DNA from: SHLQ01 sp964494395
Lineage (GTDB): Bacteria > Actinomycetota > Acidimicrobiia > Acidimicrobiales > SHLQ01
Reading direction: 5' to 3'
DNA: 18,202 bases
Assembly (NCBI GenBank): GCA_964494395.1
Contig: CAZBTI010000067.1
Span: forward strand, 1 to 18,202
Positions 8,094 through 14,589 of the stretch are shown here, piece by piece (position 1 is the first letter of the stretch; each line of letters starts with the position of its first letter). The position numbers and the translations under genes were made by a program. The notes beneath the pieces are model-generated. The model ran no database searches. It saw nothing but the letters and a program-made list of their open reading frames with translations, and had not been told where the DNA came from.

Positions 8094-8762
8094 CTAGTTC
8101 TCCTCCATCAACACACCGTGACTTGCTACGCCCAAGGCGATGTACAAAGCCGCGAAACTAAAGAGCAGGCTGGTCCATGCCCAACCGTCGGTTGCGATCG
8201 TTCCCATGGCGTCGCCAAAGGCTCGCGTCGCGGCGATAAGCACCGGCGCAAGAACAGGTAGCAACAGAATTGGCAAGACCGTCTCCCGTGCGCGCTGGGC
8301 TCCCAGCAGCGCACCATAGAGAGTACCCGCGGCACCCACTCCGAGGACAGCCGCGACGAGGGACGTGACAAGAAGAACACCGTTGTCGATTCGAGCGTCG
8401 TAGAAGATGATGACCGCTCCGAGAAGCACCGTTGCGACCAACAGGATCTGCGAGATGAGCGCAGCGGCCTTTCCAAGGAAGATCGACGACGGCCGCAGAC
8501 CGGACAGGAGCAACCCTTCGCGAGCACCTTCGCCCGCTTCAACAGCGACAGAACGGTGCACGGCGAGCACCGAGGAGAGAAGTACCGCAACCCAGTAGAG
8601 ACCCGGGGTGAAAGTGGTGAGCGCTGGTCGATCGGCGTTGAGCGCAAAGCCGAAGAGCACGACGATGAGGATCGCAAATGGTGCGACCTGATTGAGCGCG
8701 ACCTTGGATCGCTTCTCGATACGGAGGTCTTTGCCCGCTATGAGGAGGACTTCAGCCAGCAT
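8094..8762 (-). CDS. ccmB: Heme exporter permease CcmB
   Basis: Membrane permease partner of the CcmA ATPase; the complex drives release of holo-CcmE. The product (about 222 residues from the chosen start) begins MLAEVLLIAGKDLRIEKRSK, a CcmB hallmark, and continues with six hydrophobic segments and AVHRSVAVEAGEGAREGLLLS. I chose the ATG at 8762, which has a GGGGG stretch upstream and overlaps ccmA by 11 nt. A GTG at 8783 would add seven residues (MERRGLA) and overlap by 32 nt. It ends immediately before the ccmC ATG. Confidence 0.92.
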   Translation of the reverse strand: MLAEVLLIAGKDLRIEKRSKVALNQVAPFAILIVVLFGFALNADRPALTTFTPGLYWVAVLLSSVLAVHRSVAVEAGEGAREGLLLSGLRPSSIFLGKAAALISQILLVATVLLGAVIIFYDARIDNGVLLVTSLVAAVLGVGAAGTLYGALLGAQRARETVLPILLLPVLAPVLIAATRAFGDAMGTIATDGWAWTSLLFSFAALYIALGVASHGVLMEEN

Positions 8763-9465
8763 GGCCAACCCCCGACGTTCCACTTCGATCGGTTCGGCCT
8801 CGAGAAGTGATGCCGCGATCGATGCCCGAGCGTTCGACGGTGAGGCCGCCGGTGACGGTGACGAACCGGTCGACTACAGGTTCGACCCGGTCGAGTTCGT
8901 GAGAGGCAACCATTACCGCTCCTCCGGCAGCCGCAGCATCGGTGATGAGCGAGTCGACGATGTCTCGTCCACCTTGATCGAGTCCGGCGTGGGGTTCATC
9001 GAGCAACCACAGTTCTGGACGTCGAGCTGCAGCAACAGCGAGTGCCGTGCGGCGGCGTTGCCCAGCAGACAGCGATTTCACCGGAACGTCGTAGAGGCGG
9101 CCGTCGATCTCCATGCGTTCGCCCGCGGCCCGTTCTTGTTGTTCTGAGACGCCGGCGGCCTTGGCCCAAAAGCGCAGATTCTCTGCAACCGTCAGGTCGT
9201 CGTAGAGCATCGAGGCGTGGCCAACGTAGCCAACCCGAGGGCGCACCGAGCGCCGGTTGGAGAAGAGGTCGGTGCCAAGGATGCTCGCCGAACCGCTCTC
9301 GGGGCGCAAAAGCCCGGCACAGGTGCGCAAAAGCGTTGATTTTCCAGCGCCGTTCGCACCTTGCAGGAGAACGGATTCACCGGCGTTGACCGTGAGCGTG
9401 GCCCCAGCGAGCGCGGGAAATCGCCCAAGAAGCACGACAACTTCATGAAAATCGACCACGGCCAC
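8752..9465 (-). CDS. ccmA: Heme exporter ATP-binding protein CcmA
   Basis: Cytosolic ABC ATPase of CcmABCD, first gene of the maturation operon. The 237-residue product has Walker A GANGAGKST (36-44), signature LSAGQ (132-136), Walker B LWLLDEP (152-158) and the switch His189 in VASHE. The start is GTG; a second GTG two codons on is possible. The last 30 residues are Gly/Arg/Ser-rich and overlap ccmB. On its own it could be any small ABC ATPase; the LSAGQRRRTALA segment and the adjacent ccmBC genes make CcmA secure. Confidence 0.94.
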   Translation of the reverse strand: MAVVDFHEVVVLLGRFPALAGATLTVNAGESVLLQGANGAGKSTLLRTCAGLLRPESGSASILGTDLFSNRRSVRPRVGYVGHASMLYDDLTVAENLRFWAKAAGVSEQQERAAGERMEIDGRLYDVPVKSLSAGQRRRTALAVAAARRPELWLLDEPHAGLDQGGRDIVDSLITDAAAAGGAVMVASHELDRVEPVVDRFVTVTGGLTVERSGIDRGITSRGRTDRSGTSGVGHAG

Positions 9466-9591
9466 GGGTTAGAAGCTACCTGCATACCGTTGCTGGAGTG
9501 GATTCAAAGGCCTACACGAGCACTGTTCTTTCCGAATTCTCACACCAAGGTTCTCGATTAACGACGAAGACTCGCCGATACTAGGAACACT
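9466..9591. promoter_or_regulatory. Divergent intergenic region, ccm operon and sortase
   Basis: This 126-bp gap separates the divergently transcribed ccmA and sortase genes, so promoters for both must lie here unless transcription enters from outside. On the plus strand AGGA (9583-9586) is a plausible ribosome binding site 5 nt before the ATG. On the minus strand TTGAAT with TATGCA about 15 nt downstream is a weak -35/-10 pair for ccmA. No operator-like repeat is obvious. Confidence 0.35.
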
Positions 9592-10881
9592 ATGATTTCC
9601 AAGTTTTTTGGCTCACTCGGCCGATTCTTCATCACCGGGGGCGTCGTCATTCTTCTGTTTGTCGGCTACCAGCTCTGGGGCACCGGCATCCAAGAGGCAT
9701 CAGCGCAGAACGATCTCGGGTCTGATTTCGATCAACTTCTTCAGACCGTCGACTTCGACGCACCGATCGAAGTACCAGAAACAACAACGACCACGACCGC
9801 TGCACCAACGACCACCGAAGCAGAAGTTGTAGAGGCTGAAGAGGTTGTCGAGACCACCACGACGACGACCACCACCACGATTCCTGAGGCCGGTGGAGCC
9901 CTCGAGGTCGTCGACGATGCCGAACTCGCAGAGAAACTGTTCCGCCAGGGCGGCGAAGCCGTAGCCCAGATCCAAATTCCGCAGATCGACGTCGACAAGT
10001 ACGTCGTTTCTGGCGTGCAGGTCGAAGACCTTCGCAATGGCCCCGGTCACTACCGCTCGACGGTCTTCCCCGGCCAAGAGGGCAACGCCGGAATCGCCGG
10101 GCACCGCACAACCTATGGTGCGCCGTTCAATCGAATCGATGAACTCCTCCCCGGAGACGAGTTCCAGATCGTGACCGTCCAGGGCGTGCACACCTACCGC
10201 GTCATGTCGGCCGCCGAAGCCTTCTCCGAGGAGAGGCGCGCTGGCCTCGGTCCTGACTTTGTCCTTCCCGAGAACGCAGATGAGGTCGGACACATCATCG
10301 TTCCTCCAGCGGCCACTTGGGTCCTTGGAGACTTTGGCGACAACCGTGTCACGCTCACTGCGTGCCATCCGAAGTTCTCTGCTGCGCTACGAATCATCGT
10401 CGCTGCCGAACTTGTGAGCGCTCCGGTCAACAGCGTCGCACCTCCGGCAGACTTCGACCCCGGTGCCGCTGAACTGGTCTCCGAAGACCTGTCGGCCGAC
10501 GAGATCGCCGCCGAGGTTGGCGAAGGTCTCGACCAGGACGAGGTCGATGCACAGAACGAGGCCTTCGAAGCCGAACAGGCCGAAGTTGATGCTGCTGGCG
10601 CACCTGCCGGTACTCCCGATGAGCCCGAGGCCGACGTTGCTGGCTTTGATCCATCGATCTTTGCGAACGAGGTCAGCCTCGACGAGGGCCTCAACGGTGA
10701 CAGCGACGCGCTTCTGCCAGCACTGCTCTTTGGCGCAATCGCCGTTGCGCTGTACTTTGCCTTCAAAGAGTTGGCTCGCCGCTGGAAGCCATGGCCTGCG
10801 CTGATCGTCGGCATTGCTCCGGTCCTCTTCTTCATGGCCTTGGCCTTCGAGAAGGTCGACCGCTTCCTTCCTGCTGGATAG
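9592..10881 (+). CDS. Class E sortase with membrane-anchored C-terminal extension
   Basis: Cysteine transpeptidase of the actinobacterial class E type, which would attach proteins with a C-terminal sorting signal to the cell wall. The 429-residue product has an N-terminal helix (about 13-28), a Thr/Glu-rich linker (60-100) and the sortase domain (about 120-275). Catalytic residues are His171 in GIAGHRTTYGAPF, Cys258 in TLTACHP and Arg267 in AALRIIV. After the domain come an acidic Ala/Glu-rich stretch (about 280-355) and two hydrophobic segments (about 375-392 and 400-418). Most class E sortases end soon after the Arg, so this tail is unusual. No protein encoded in the window shows a clear LPxTG-like signal. 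Confidence 0.9.
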   Translation: MISKFFGSLGRFFITGGVVILLFVGYQLWGTGIQEASAQNDLGSDFDQLLQTVDFDAPIEVPETTTTTTAAPTTTEAEVVEAEEVVETTTTTTTTTIPEAGGALEVVDDAELAEKLFRQGGEAVAQIQIPQIDVDKYVVSGVQVEDLRNGPGHYRSTVFPGQEGNAGIAGHRTTYGAPFNRIDELLPGDEFQIVTVQGVHTYRVMSAAEAFSEERRAGLGPDFVLPENADEVGHIIVPPAATWVLGDFGDNRVTLTACHPKFSAALRIIVAAELVSAPVNSVAPPADFDPGAAELVSEDLSADEIAAEVGEGLDQDEVDAQNEAFEAEQAEVDAAGAPAGTPDEPEADVAGFDPSIFANEVSLDEGLNGDSDALLPALLFGAIAVALYFAFKELARRWKPWPALIVGIAPVLFFMALAFEKVDRFLPAG

Positions 10882-10965
10882 CAACGACGAGCAAGCCCAA
10901 GAATTGGACAAGTTCGCGGTCTTCGGCAGCCAAAGAGCTTCCACCTGAACCGCGCGCTCGCTAGC

Positions 10966-11580
10966 GTGTGCAACGTGACACGACCATGGGCAGGACTCGT
11001 CTTGGCGCTGGCGCTCTTCGCCGGCGCCTGCTCGTCCACCGACGCGACCTCGTCCACCAACGATGGTGATACCGATGACGCGACTGCGGTCGCCGTCGAC
11101 GAGGACACCTCCGTTGCGGGAGTGCTGGGCGCAACGCTCACCGTCGATGCCGAAGAGGACGCCGTGCCCAATGTTCCGGGCGCCCCGCTGAACCGGTTCG
11201 ACCTCCAGGTCGGCCAATGTTTCAACGAGGGCAGTTGGTACGACGAAGAATTGGACCGACGGATCGAACTGACCGCGTCGGTCGATTGCGAGCAGGTGCA
11301 CCAGAGTGAGGTGTACTTCGATGGAGAGTTTCCTGCGCCGAGCGAGGCGCCCTTCCCTGGCGACGACAAGATGAGCGAGTGGAGCACACAGCTCTGTTAC
11401 GACGCGTTCAACGACTTTGTCGACAACGAGTACGAAGTTTCGACATATGAGATCGGCTTCATTCAGCCGACTCAAGACACCTTTGAGCACCCCATTGGCC
11501 GCCATCGCCGGGTGTTCTGTTATGTCTTCGACACCAGCGGAGATCCCACCTCGGGCAGCGCTGCCGGATCCGGTCTCTAG
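10966..11580 (+). CDS. Lipoprotein with septum-formation domain
   Basis: The 204-residue product starts at GTG (10966; a second GTG at 10975 is equally possible). It has a hydrophobic signal with lipobox FAGAC (Cys22), an acidic Thr/Asp linker, and a C-terminal domain with VGQCFNEGSW, VDCEQVHQSEVYF, LCYDAF and RRVFCYVF. The spaced Cys pairs and CxxxHxxEVY pattern match the Septum_form family (PF13845), extracellular domains found in actinobacterial exported proteins; the family's biochemical role is not established. It follows the sortase by 84 bp on the same strand. No good Shine-Dalgarno is visible. Confidence 0.8.
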   Translation: MCNVTRPWAGLVLALALFAGACSSTDATSSTNDGDTDDATAVAVDEDTSVAGVLGATLTVDAEEDAVPNVPGAPLNRFDLQVGQCFNEGSWYDEELDRRIELTASVDCEQVHQSEVYFDGEFPAPSEAPFPGDDKMSEWSTQLCYDAFNDFVDNEYEVSTYEIGFIQPTQDTFEHPIGRHRRVFCYVFDTSGDPTSGSAAGSGL

Positions 11581-11598
11581 AGCCACCGTCGCAGCCCG

Positions 11599-11615
11599 TC
11601 GCGCGTTTCGCGCGA
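11599..11615 (+). repeat. Perfect 7-bp hairpin between two envelope genes
   Basis: TCGCGCG (11599-11605), loop TTT and CGCGCGA (11609-11615) form a very stable stem 18 nt after the lipoprotein stop and 20 nt before the next ATG. No T-tract follows. It could be a weak terminator, an mRNA processing or stability element, or a translation-modulating leader hairpin. Confidence 0.45.
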
Positions 11616-11635
11616 GTATCCCCACCTACGGCGCG

Positions 11636-13252
11636 ATGTTTACTAGATTCTGTGCCGTGCTATTGACTCTCTTTGCCATCGCGATCGGATCTATCGTCGG
11701 CCTCGCCAGGGGCGGAAAATGGGCGGGACCGACATCTGTCACGTTCCAAAATGGTGGCCTGCTGGTCGCCGCGATCACCATCGCGCTCGTGCAGACCATC
11801 CTCAACCCGATCTTCCCGGTTCTGTGGGTCCTCCTCGGCGCCGTGCTGTTGATCGTGTTTGCGGCTCGCAACCGTCACCTGGCCGGAATGACCGTCGTAC
11901 TCATCGGCGCGGCGGTGAACCTGCTTCCCCTCCTCGCCAACTGGGCAGTGCCCATCTCTGAACTTGCCCTCATTTCAGCGGGCAGCGTCGACGAGTTCGG
12001 CAACCCAGAAATTGGTGGGGCATTTGAGTCGACAGCGACAGCGACCCGACTTTCGTTTCTCGGCCACGGCATCCCCGTTCCGGTATTCGGCACGGTCGTT
12101 TCGATCGGCGACCTGATTACCTTGGTCGGCATTGGAGATGTCGTCACCAACCTCTTCCTCTCTGCCCGCACTCGTGAACTCACCCTCGCCGAAGCGGGCG
12201 TTTCCTTTGCAAACGCCGCAGCTACTACTGACGTGGCCACACCGGGCGCTGCACATGCTGCTGGCACCACCAGCGACGGGCTGGTCTCGATCCTTTCGCC
12301 ACTGCAAACCGGCATCCGTCGCTCGACAGATAGCGAACGTCGCCGTGTCGGCCGCAACAAGGCTGCGCCACCCTCGCACGTTCCCGCTCACGCAGCCGAC
12401 CCAGTTGACCCAGTCGACACTCCCCCGCCTCCAACCGAACCCGCCCATGCGCTGTCCGACTCGATCTTTGGTGTGCCCGAGGCAGCGAACGAGCCTCACT
12501 GGCAGGAGCCGGAGTGGAACGAGAGCCCAGAAGCTAGCGACGAGACAGCTGCCAAACCCGCAATCATCGATCTTGTTGGGGCAGAGCATGAAATGGCCGC
12601 ACTCACCCCGGTCGCGGCTGAAATTGACGAGCCCGTCGCAGCAGAGCNNNNNNNNNNNNNNNNNNNNNNNNNNNNNNNNNNNNNNNNNNNNNNNNNNNNN
12701 NNNNNNNNNNNNNNNNNNNNNNNNNNNNNNNNNNNNNNNNNNNNNNNTGAAATTATCGAACCTGTCGCAGCCGAGCCCGCACCGGTTCAGCAGGTTGCTT
12801 CGGCTCAGCCTGCTCCGCCGATCGTCATCAGCCTCGACGAAGACGGCCAGATCGCTCCGGTCGAATCGGGTGGGTTGTTCGATCAAGACATTCACATCGC
12901 TGCCGGTGCGCCAGTCGCAAAGCCTGCGCCAGCAGTGATACCTGAAGGCACCGACGCCATCACCGCTGCCGGCATTCAAGCCGTTCCGGTATTGCCAACG
13001 ACGGCCCGTACTCCGCAGCCAGAGCCGGTTCCCGAAGTGATCGACCTCACCGATCCAGACGATTCTCGTCCGATCATCGATCTCACCAAGTCACCCACCG
13101 ACGAGCAGATGGCTGAGTTCCTTCGTCGTCGTAAGGCTGCCGACCGCAATCTTGAGCGAGTGCCAATTCGTCCTCCTGGCCAACGACGTGGCCGTGCTCC
13201 AGTGCGGATCTCGCTCAATAGAGAAGACGGAGTTGCCAAAGGCCAGCGGTAA
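11636..13252 (+). CDS. DUF5317-like membrane protein with long acidic/proline tail
   Basis: From the ATG at 11636 the frame runs 539 codons, including the N gap. The first 180 residues are hydrophobic with GLARGGKW near the start, GAAVNLLPLLANWAVPIS, then RLSFLGHGIPVP and VVSIGDLITLVGIGDVV; this order matches DUF5317 membrane proteins of actinobacteria, whose function is unknown. The rest is a disordered cytosolic-looking region rich in Ala, Pro and Glu with repeats such as EIDEPVAAE and EIIEPVAAE. It ends with IDLTDPDD, IIDLTKSPTDEQMAEFLRRRKAADR and a basic tail. The frame is open for 73 more codons upstream, but these overlap the lipoprotein gene, so I place the start at 11636. True length is unknown because of 12648-12747. 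Confidence 0.7.
   Translation: MFTRFCAVLLTLFAIAIGSIVGLARGGKWAGPTSVTFQNGGLLVAAITIALVQTILNPIFPVLWVLLGAVLLIVFAARNRHLAGMTVVLIGAAVNLLPLLANWAVPISELALISAGSVDEFGNPEIGGAFESTATATRLSFLGHGIPVPVFGTVVSIGDLITLVGIGDVVTNLFLSARTRELTLAEAGVSFANAAATTDVATPGAAHAAGTTSDGLVSILSPLQTGIRRSTDSERRRVGRNKAAPPSHVPAHAADPVDPVDTPPPPTEPAHALSDSIFGVPEAANEPHWQEPEWNESPEASDETAAKPAIIDLVGAEHEMAALTPVAAEIDEPVAAEXXXXXXXXXXXXXXXXXXXXXXXXXXXXXXXXXXEIIEPVAAEPAPVQQVASAQPAPPIVISLDEDGQIAPVESGGLFDQDIHIAAGAPVAKPAPAVIPEGTDAITAAGIQAVPVLPTTARTPQPEPVPEVIDLTDPDDSRPIIDLTKSPTDEQMAEFLRRRKAADRNLERVPIRPPGQRRGRAPVRISLNREDGVAKGQR
12648..12747. other. Assembly gap (100 N)
   Basis: Exactly 100 undetermined bases inside a coding region. The codons on both sides are in the same frame and encode near-identical repeats (EIDEPVAAE before, EIIEPVAAE after). 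The gap was therefore probably caused by a tandem repeat the assembler could not resolve; 100 is likely a placeholder length. Confidence 0.97.
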
Positions 13253-13269
13253 CTGGGCAGGCTGTGTAG

Positions 13270-13569
13270 GTGAACCCCCAAGAGTCTGAAGAGACCGACC
13301 CGATCCTGCTGCGCCGAGCATCGATCCGTAAGAAGTCGAACTTTGCCCAACGGATTGGCTATTCGGCGTTTGGTCTGGCCATCGTTGCGTTCTTCATTGG
13401 ACTATTCACATCATTCTCCTCTGGGCTTGCCGGATTCATCATCGCCATGCTGATAATTGGCAGCATCATTCTCGCAATTGCCATTCAAGTTGGGTACGCA
13501 ATTCGAGGCGCAGAACGGCACGAAGAAGACGCCATCGCAATGCGGCGACAGCGCCAACGAGACAAATGA
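13270..13569 (+). CDS. Small two-helix membrane protein
   Basis: The 99-residue product starts at GTG with AGG shortly upstream, 17 bp after the previous stop. It has a hydrophilic N-terminus (NPQESEETDPILLRRASIRKKS), two hydrophobic segments (about 29-48 and 52-74) separated by a short Ser/Gly turn, and a charged C-terminus (ERHEEDAIAMRRQRQRDK). I do not recognise a family. Tight spacing suggests co-transcription with the DUF5317-like gene and the TetR gene that follows. Confidence 0.7.
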   Translation: MNPQESEETDPILLRRASIRKKSNFAQRIGYSAFGLAIVAFFIGLFTSFSSGLAGFIIAMLIIGSIILAIAIQVGYAIRGAERHEEDAIAMRRQRQRDK

Positions 13570-13593
13570 TCAGTTCGACCCGAGGTGAAAATC

Positions 13594-14184
13594 ATGGCTG
13601 AGAGCGGCACACGGTTAGGCGCGGCGGAACGCCGCGAACAACTTCTCGACGCTGCTCAGCAGACCTTTGGCACCCACGGCTTTTCGGCGACGTCGATGAA
13701 CGACATTGCCGTAGCGGCCAGTGTCACCAAGCCGGTTCTCTATCAACACTTCGATTCGAAGCATGAGCTGTTTCTCGAGGTGTTGACCTCGACCGCGAGC
13801 AGCTTGAACGAGGCGGTCTCGGGCGAGCTCTCCGAGGCGACCACCGGCCGAGAAAAGGTCGAGCGAAGTATTGCCCGATACGTCGATTTCTTTGCAACGA
13901 ATCCAGAGAACTACCGAGTGTTGTATGGCGAGGGTGTGCGTACCGAACCCGCCTTTGCCCAAGAGTTGCGTACGATCCAGAACACGATCAACGACCTCAT
14001 TGCCGAGCACATCGAGATCGATGGTCTCGACCACGGTCTTCGGCGCCTCGCCGCTGAAGCGGTTGCGAGCTTGTTGGAAGGCGCTGTTGGTCGCTGGCTC
14101 GACGAGGGCACGCCTCAGAGCCCAGAGCAGGTTTCGGCGCTCTTGTCGTCACTCGCATGGCGTGGACTGCGGGCAGCAGCGTAA
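13594..14184 (+). CDS. TetR family transcriptional regulator
   Basis: The 196-residue product has an N-terminal helix-turn-helix (about 9-58) with the standard TetR pattern: REQLLDAAQQTFGTHGFSATSMNDIAVAASVTK spread over helices 1-3, then VLYQHFDSKHELFLEVL. The rest is an all-helical ligand-binding domain that cannot be matched to a ligand. I chose the ATG at 13594 because GAGGTGA lies 5-6 nt before it; a GTG at 13585 is part of that ribosome binding site. Codon 8 is TTA. The last codons and stop form the first copy of a 20-bp tandem triplication. It may control itself or the genes downstream. Confidence 0.93.
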   Translation: MAESGTRLGAAERREQLLDAAQQTFGTHGFSATSMNDIAVAASVTKPVLYQHFDSKHELFLEVLTSTASSLNEAVSGELSEATTGREKVERSIARYVDFFATNPENYRVLYGEGVRTEPAFAQELRTIQNTINDLIAEHIEIDGLDHGLRRLAAEAVASLLEGAVGRWLDEGTPQSPEQVSALLSSLAWRGLRAAA

Positions 14185-14225
14185 AACTGCGGGCAGCAGC
14201 GTAAAACTGCGGGCAGCAGCGTAAA
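14166..14225 (+). repeat. Three perfect tandem copies of a 20-bp unit
   Basis: The unit ACTGCGGGCAGCAGCGTAAA occurs three times head to tail (14166-14185, 14186-14205, 14206-14225). The first copy holds the last TetR codons and its TAA; the others are non-coding duplicates that fill most of the spacer to the next gene. The perfect identity suggests recent slippage duplication. Confidence 0.95.
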
Positions 14226-14243
14226 CCTGCGATAGGTTGCCGT

Positions 14244-14513
14244 ATGGCAAATCACAAGATCAGCATCGAATACTGCGTTAGTTGAGACTATTCGAGTCAC
14301 GCCGTGAGCGCGACCGAGGACCTGCTCAAGACCTACCAACACATCATCTCTGAGACCACGCTCAAACATGGCGCGAGTGGAATTTTCGACGTGATTGTCG
14401 ATGGCGAGATGCTGTATTCGAAAGCTGAAACCGGGCGCCACGCCGAGTCCGGCGAGGTTTTGCAACTCTTCGCCGCAACGTACGGGGAAGGCGTCAAGCC
14501 GTACGGCACCTAG
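14244..14513 (+). CDS. Selenoprotein, SelW/Rdx family, Sec encoded by in-frame TGA
   Basis: From ATG at 14244 the frame reads MANHKISIEYCVS, TGA at 14283-14285, then DYSSHAVSATEDLLKTYQ onward to TAG, 89 residues with the TGA read as selenocysteine. The result is a complete Rdx (SelW/SelT/SelH) domain: strand 1 ending in Cys11-Val-Ser-Sec14 (the family's CxxC/CxxU redox motif), a helix, then GASGIFDVIVDGEMLYSK, the strand-turn-strand typical of the family, and a C-terminal helix. These small thioredoxin-like proteins are thought to be redox proteins. A gene caller without Sec support would start at the GTG at 14304 and lose the active site. AGG lies about 8 nt before the ATG. The alternative, a nonsense mutation exactly at the catalytic Cys, is unlikely given the SECIS-like hairpin. 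Confidence 0.88.
14292..14313 (+). promoter_or_regulatory. Candidate bacterial SECIS element
   Basis: TCAC (14297-14300) pairs with GTGA (14304-14307) around loop GCC. Below, G14296-C14109-type pairing continues: G14296 with C14309 past one bulged G (14308), then TCG (14292-14294) with CGA (14311-14313) across an A-G mismatch. The loop's first base is a G, 16 nt after the TGA, which fits the known bacterial SECIS layout (stem-loop inside the coding region just after UGA, G at the loop start). Confidence 0.6.
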
Positions 14514-14545
14514 AAGCAATAGATTTGCTGTCAAATCGAGTTGCT

Positions 14546-14579
14546 GTTACGTCCGCCCCGAAAGGGGTAAAAACGTTAC
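14546..14579 (+). promoter_or_regulatory. Hairpin with GAAA tetraloop before the amidohydrolase
   Basis: CCCC (14556-14559), GAAA and GGGG (14564-14567) form a GNRA-capped stem; ACGT (14549-14552) pairs with ACGT (14573-14576), and GT/AC extend it past one T-T mismatch. It lies between the selenoprotein stop and the proposed GTG start at 14590. No T-run follows, so a leader or processing role is as likely as termination. Confidence 0.45.
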
Positions 14580-14589
14580 TTTCGAAGCT

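Noticed and set aside
10194..11625. Long minus-strand open frames opposite the sortase and septum-formation genes
   Set aside because: They span two clear plus-strand genes, have biased Ser/Ala or Arg composition and no motifs.
11417..11635. Upstream extension of the DUF5317-like gene
   Set aside because: It overlaps the end of the lipoprotein gene in another frame and would place a non-membrane Arg-rich leader before the natural hydrophobic start at 11636.
14166..14225. CRISPR array or iteron-type origin
   Set aside because: The three units are directly abutting with no spacers, one lies in a coding end, and no cas or replication gene is nearby.
14304..14513. Short 69-residue protein starting at GTG
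   Set aside because: It lacks the first strand and redox motif of its family; reading through the upstream TGA from the ATG at 14244 gives the complete domain.
14395..14589. Upstream extension of the amidohydrolase
   Set aside because: It overlaps the selenoprotein in another frame and shows no family similarity before about 14590.
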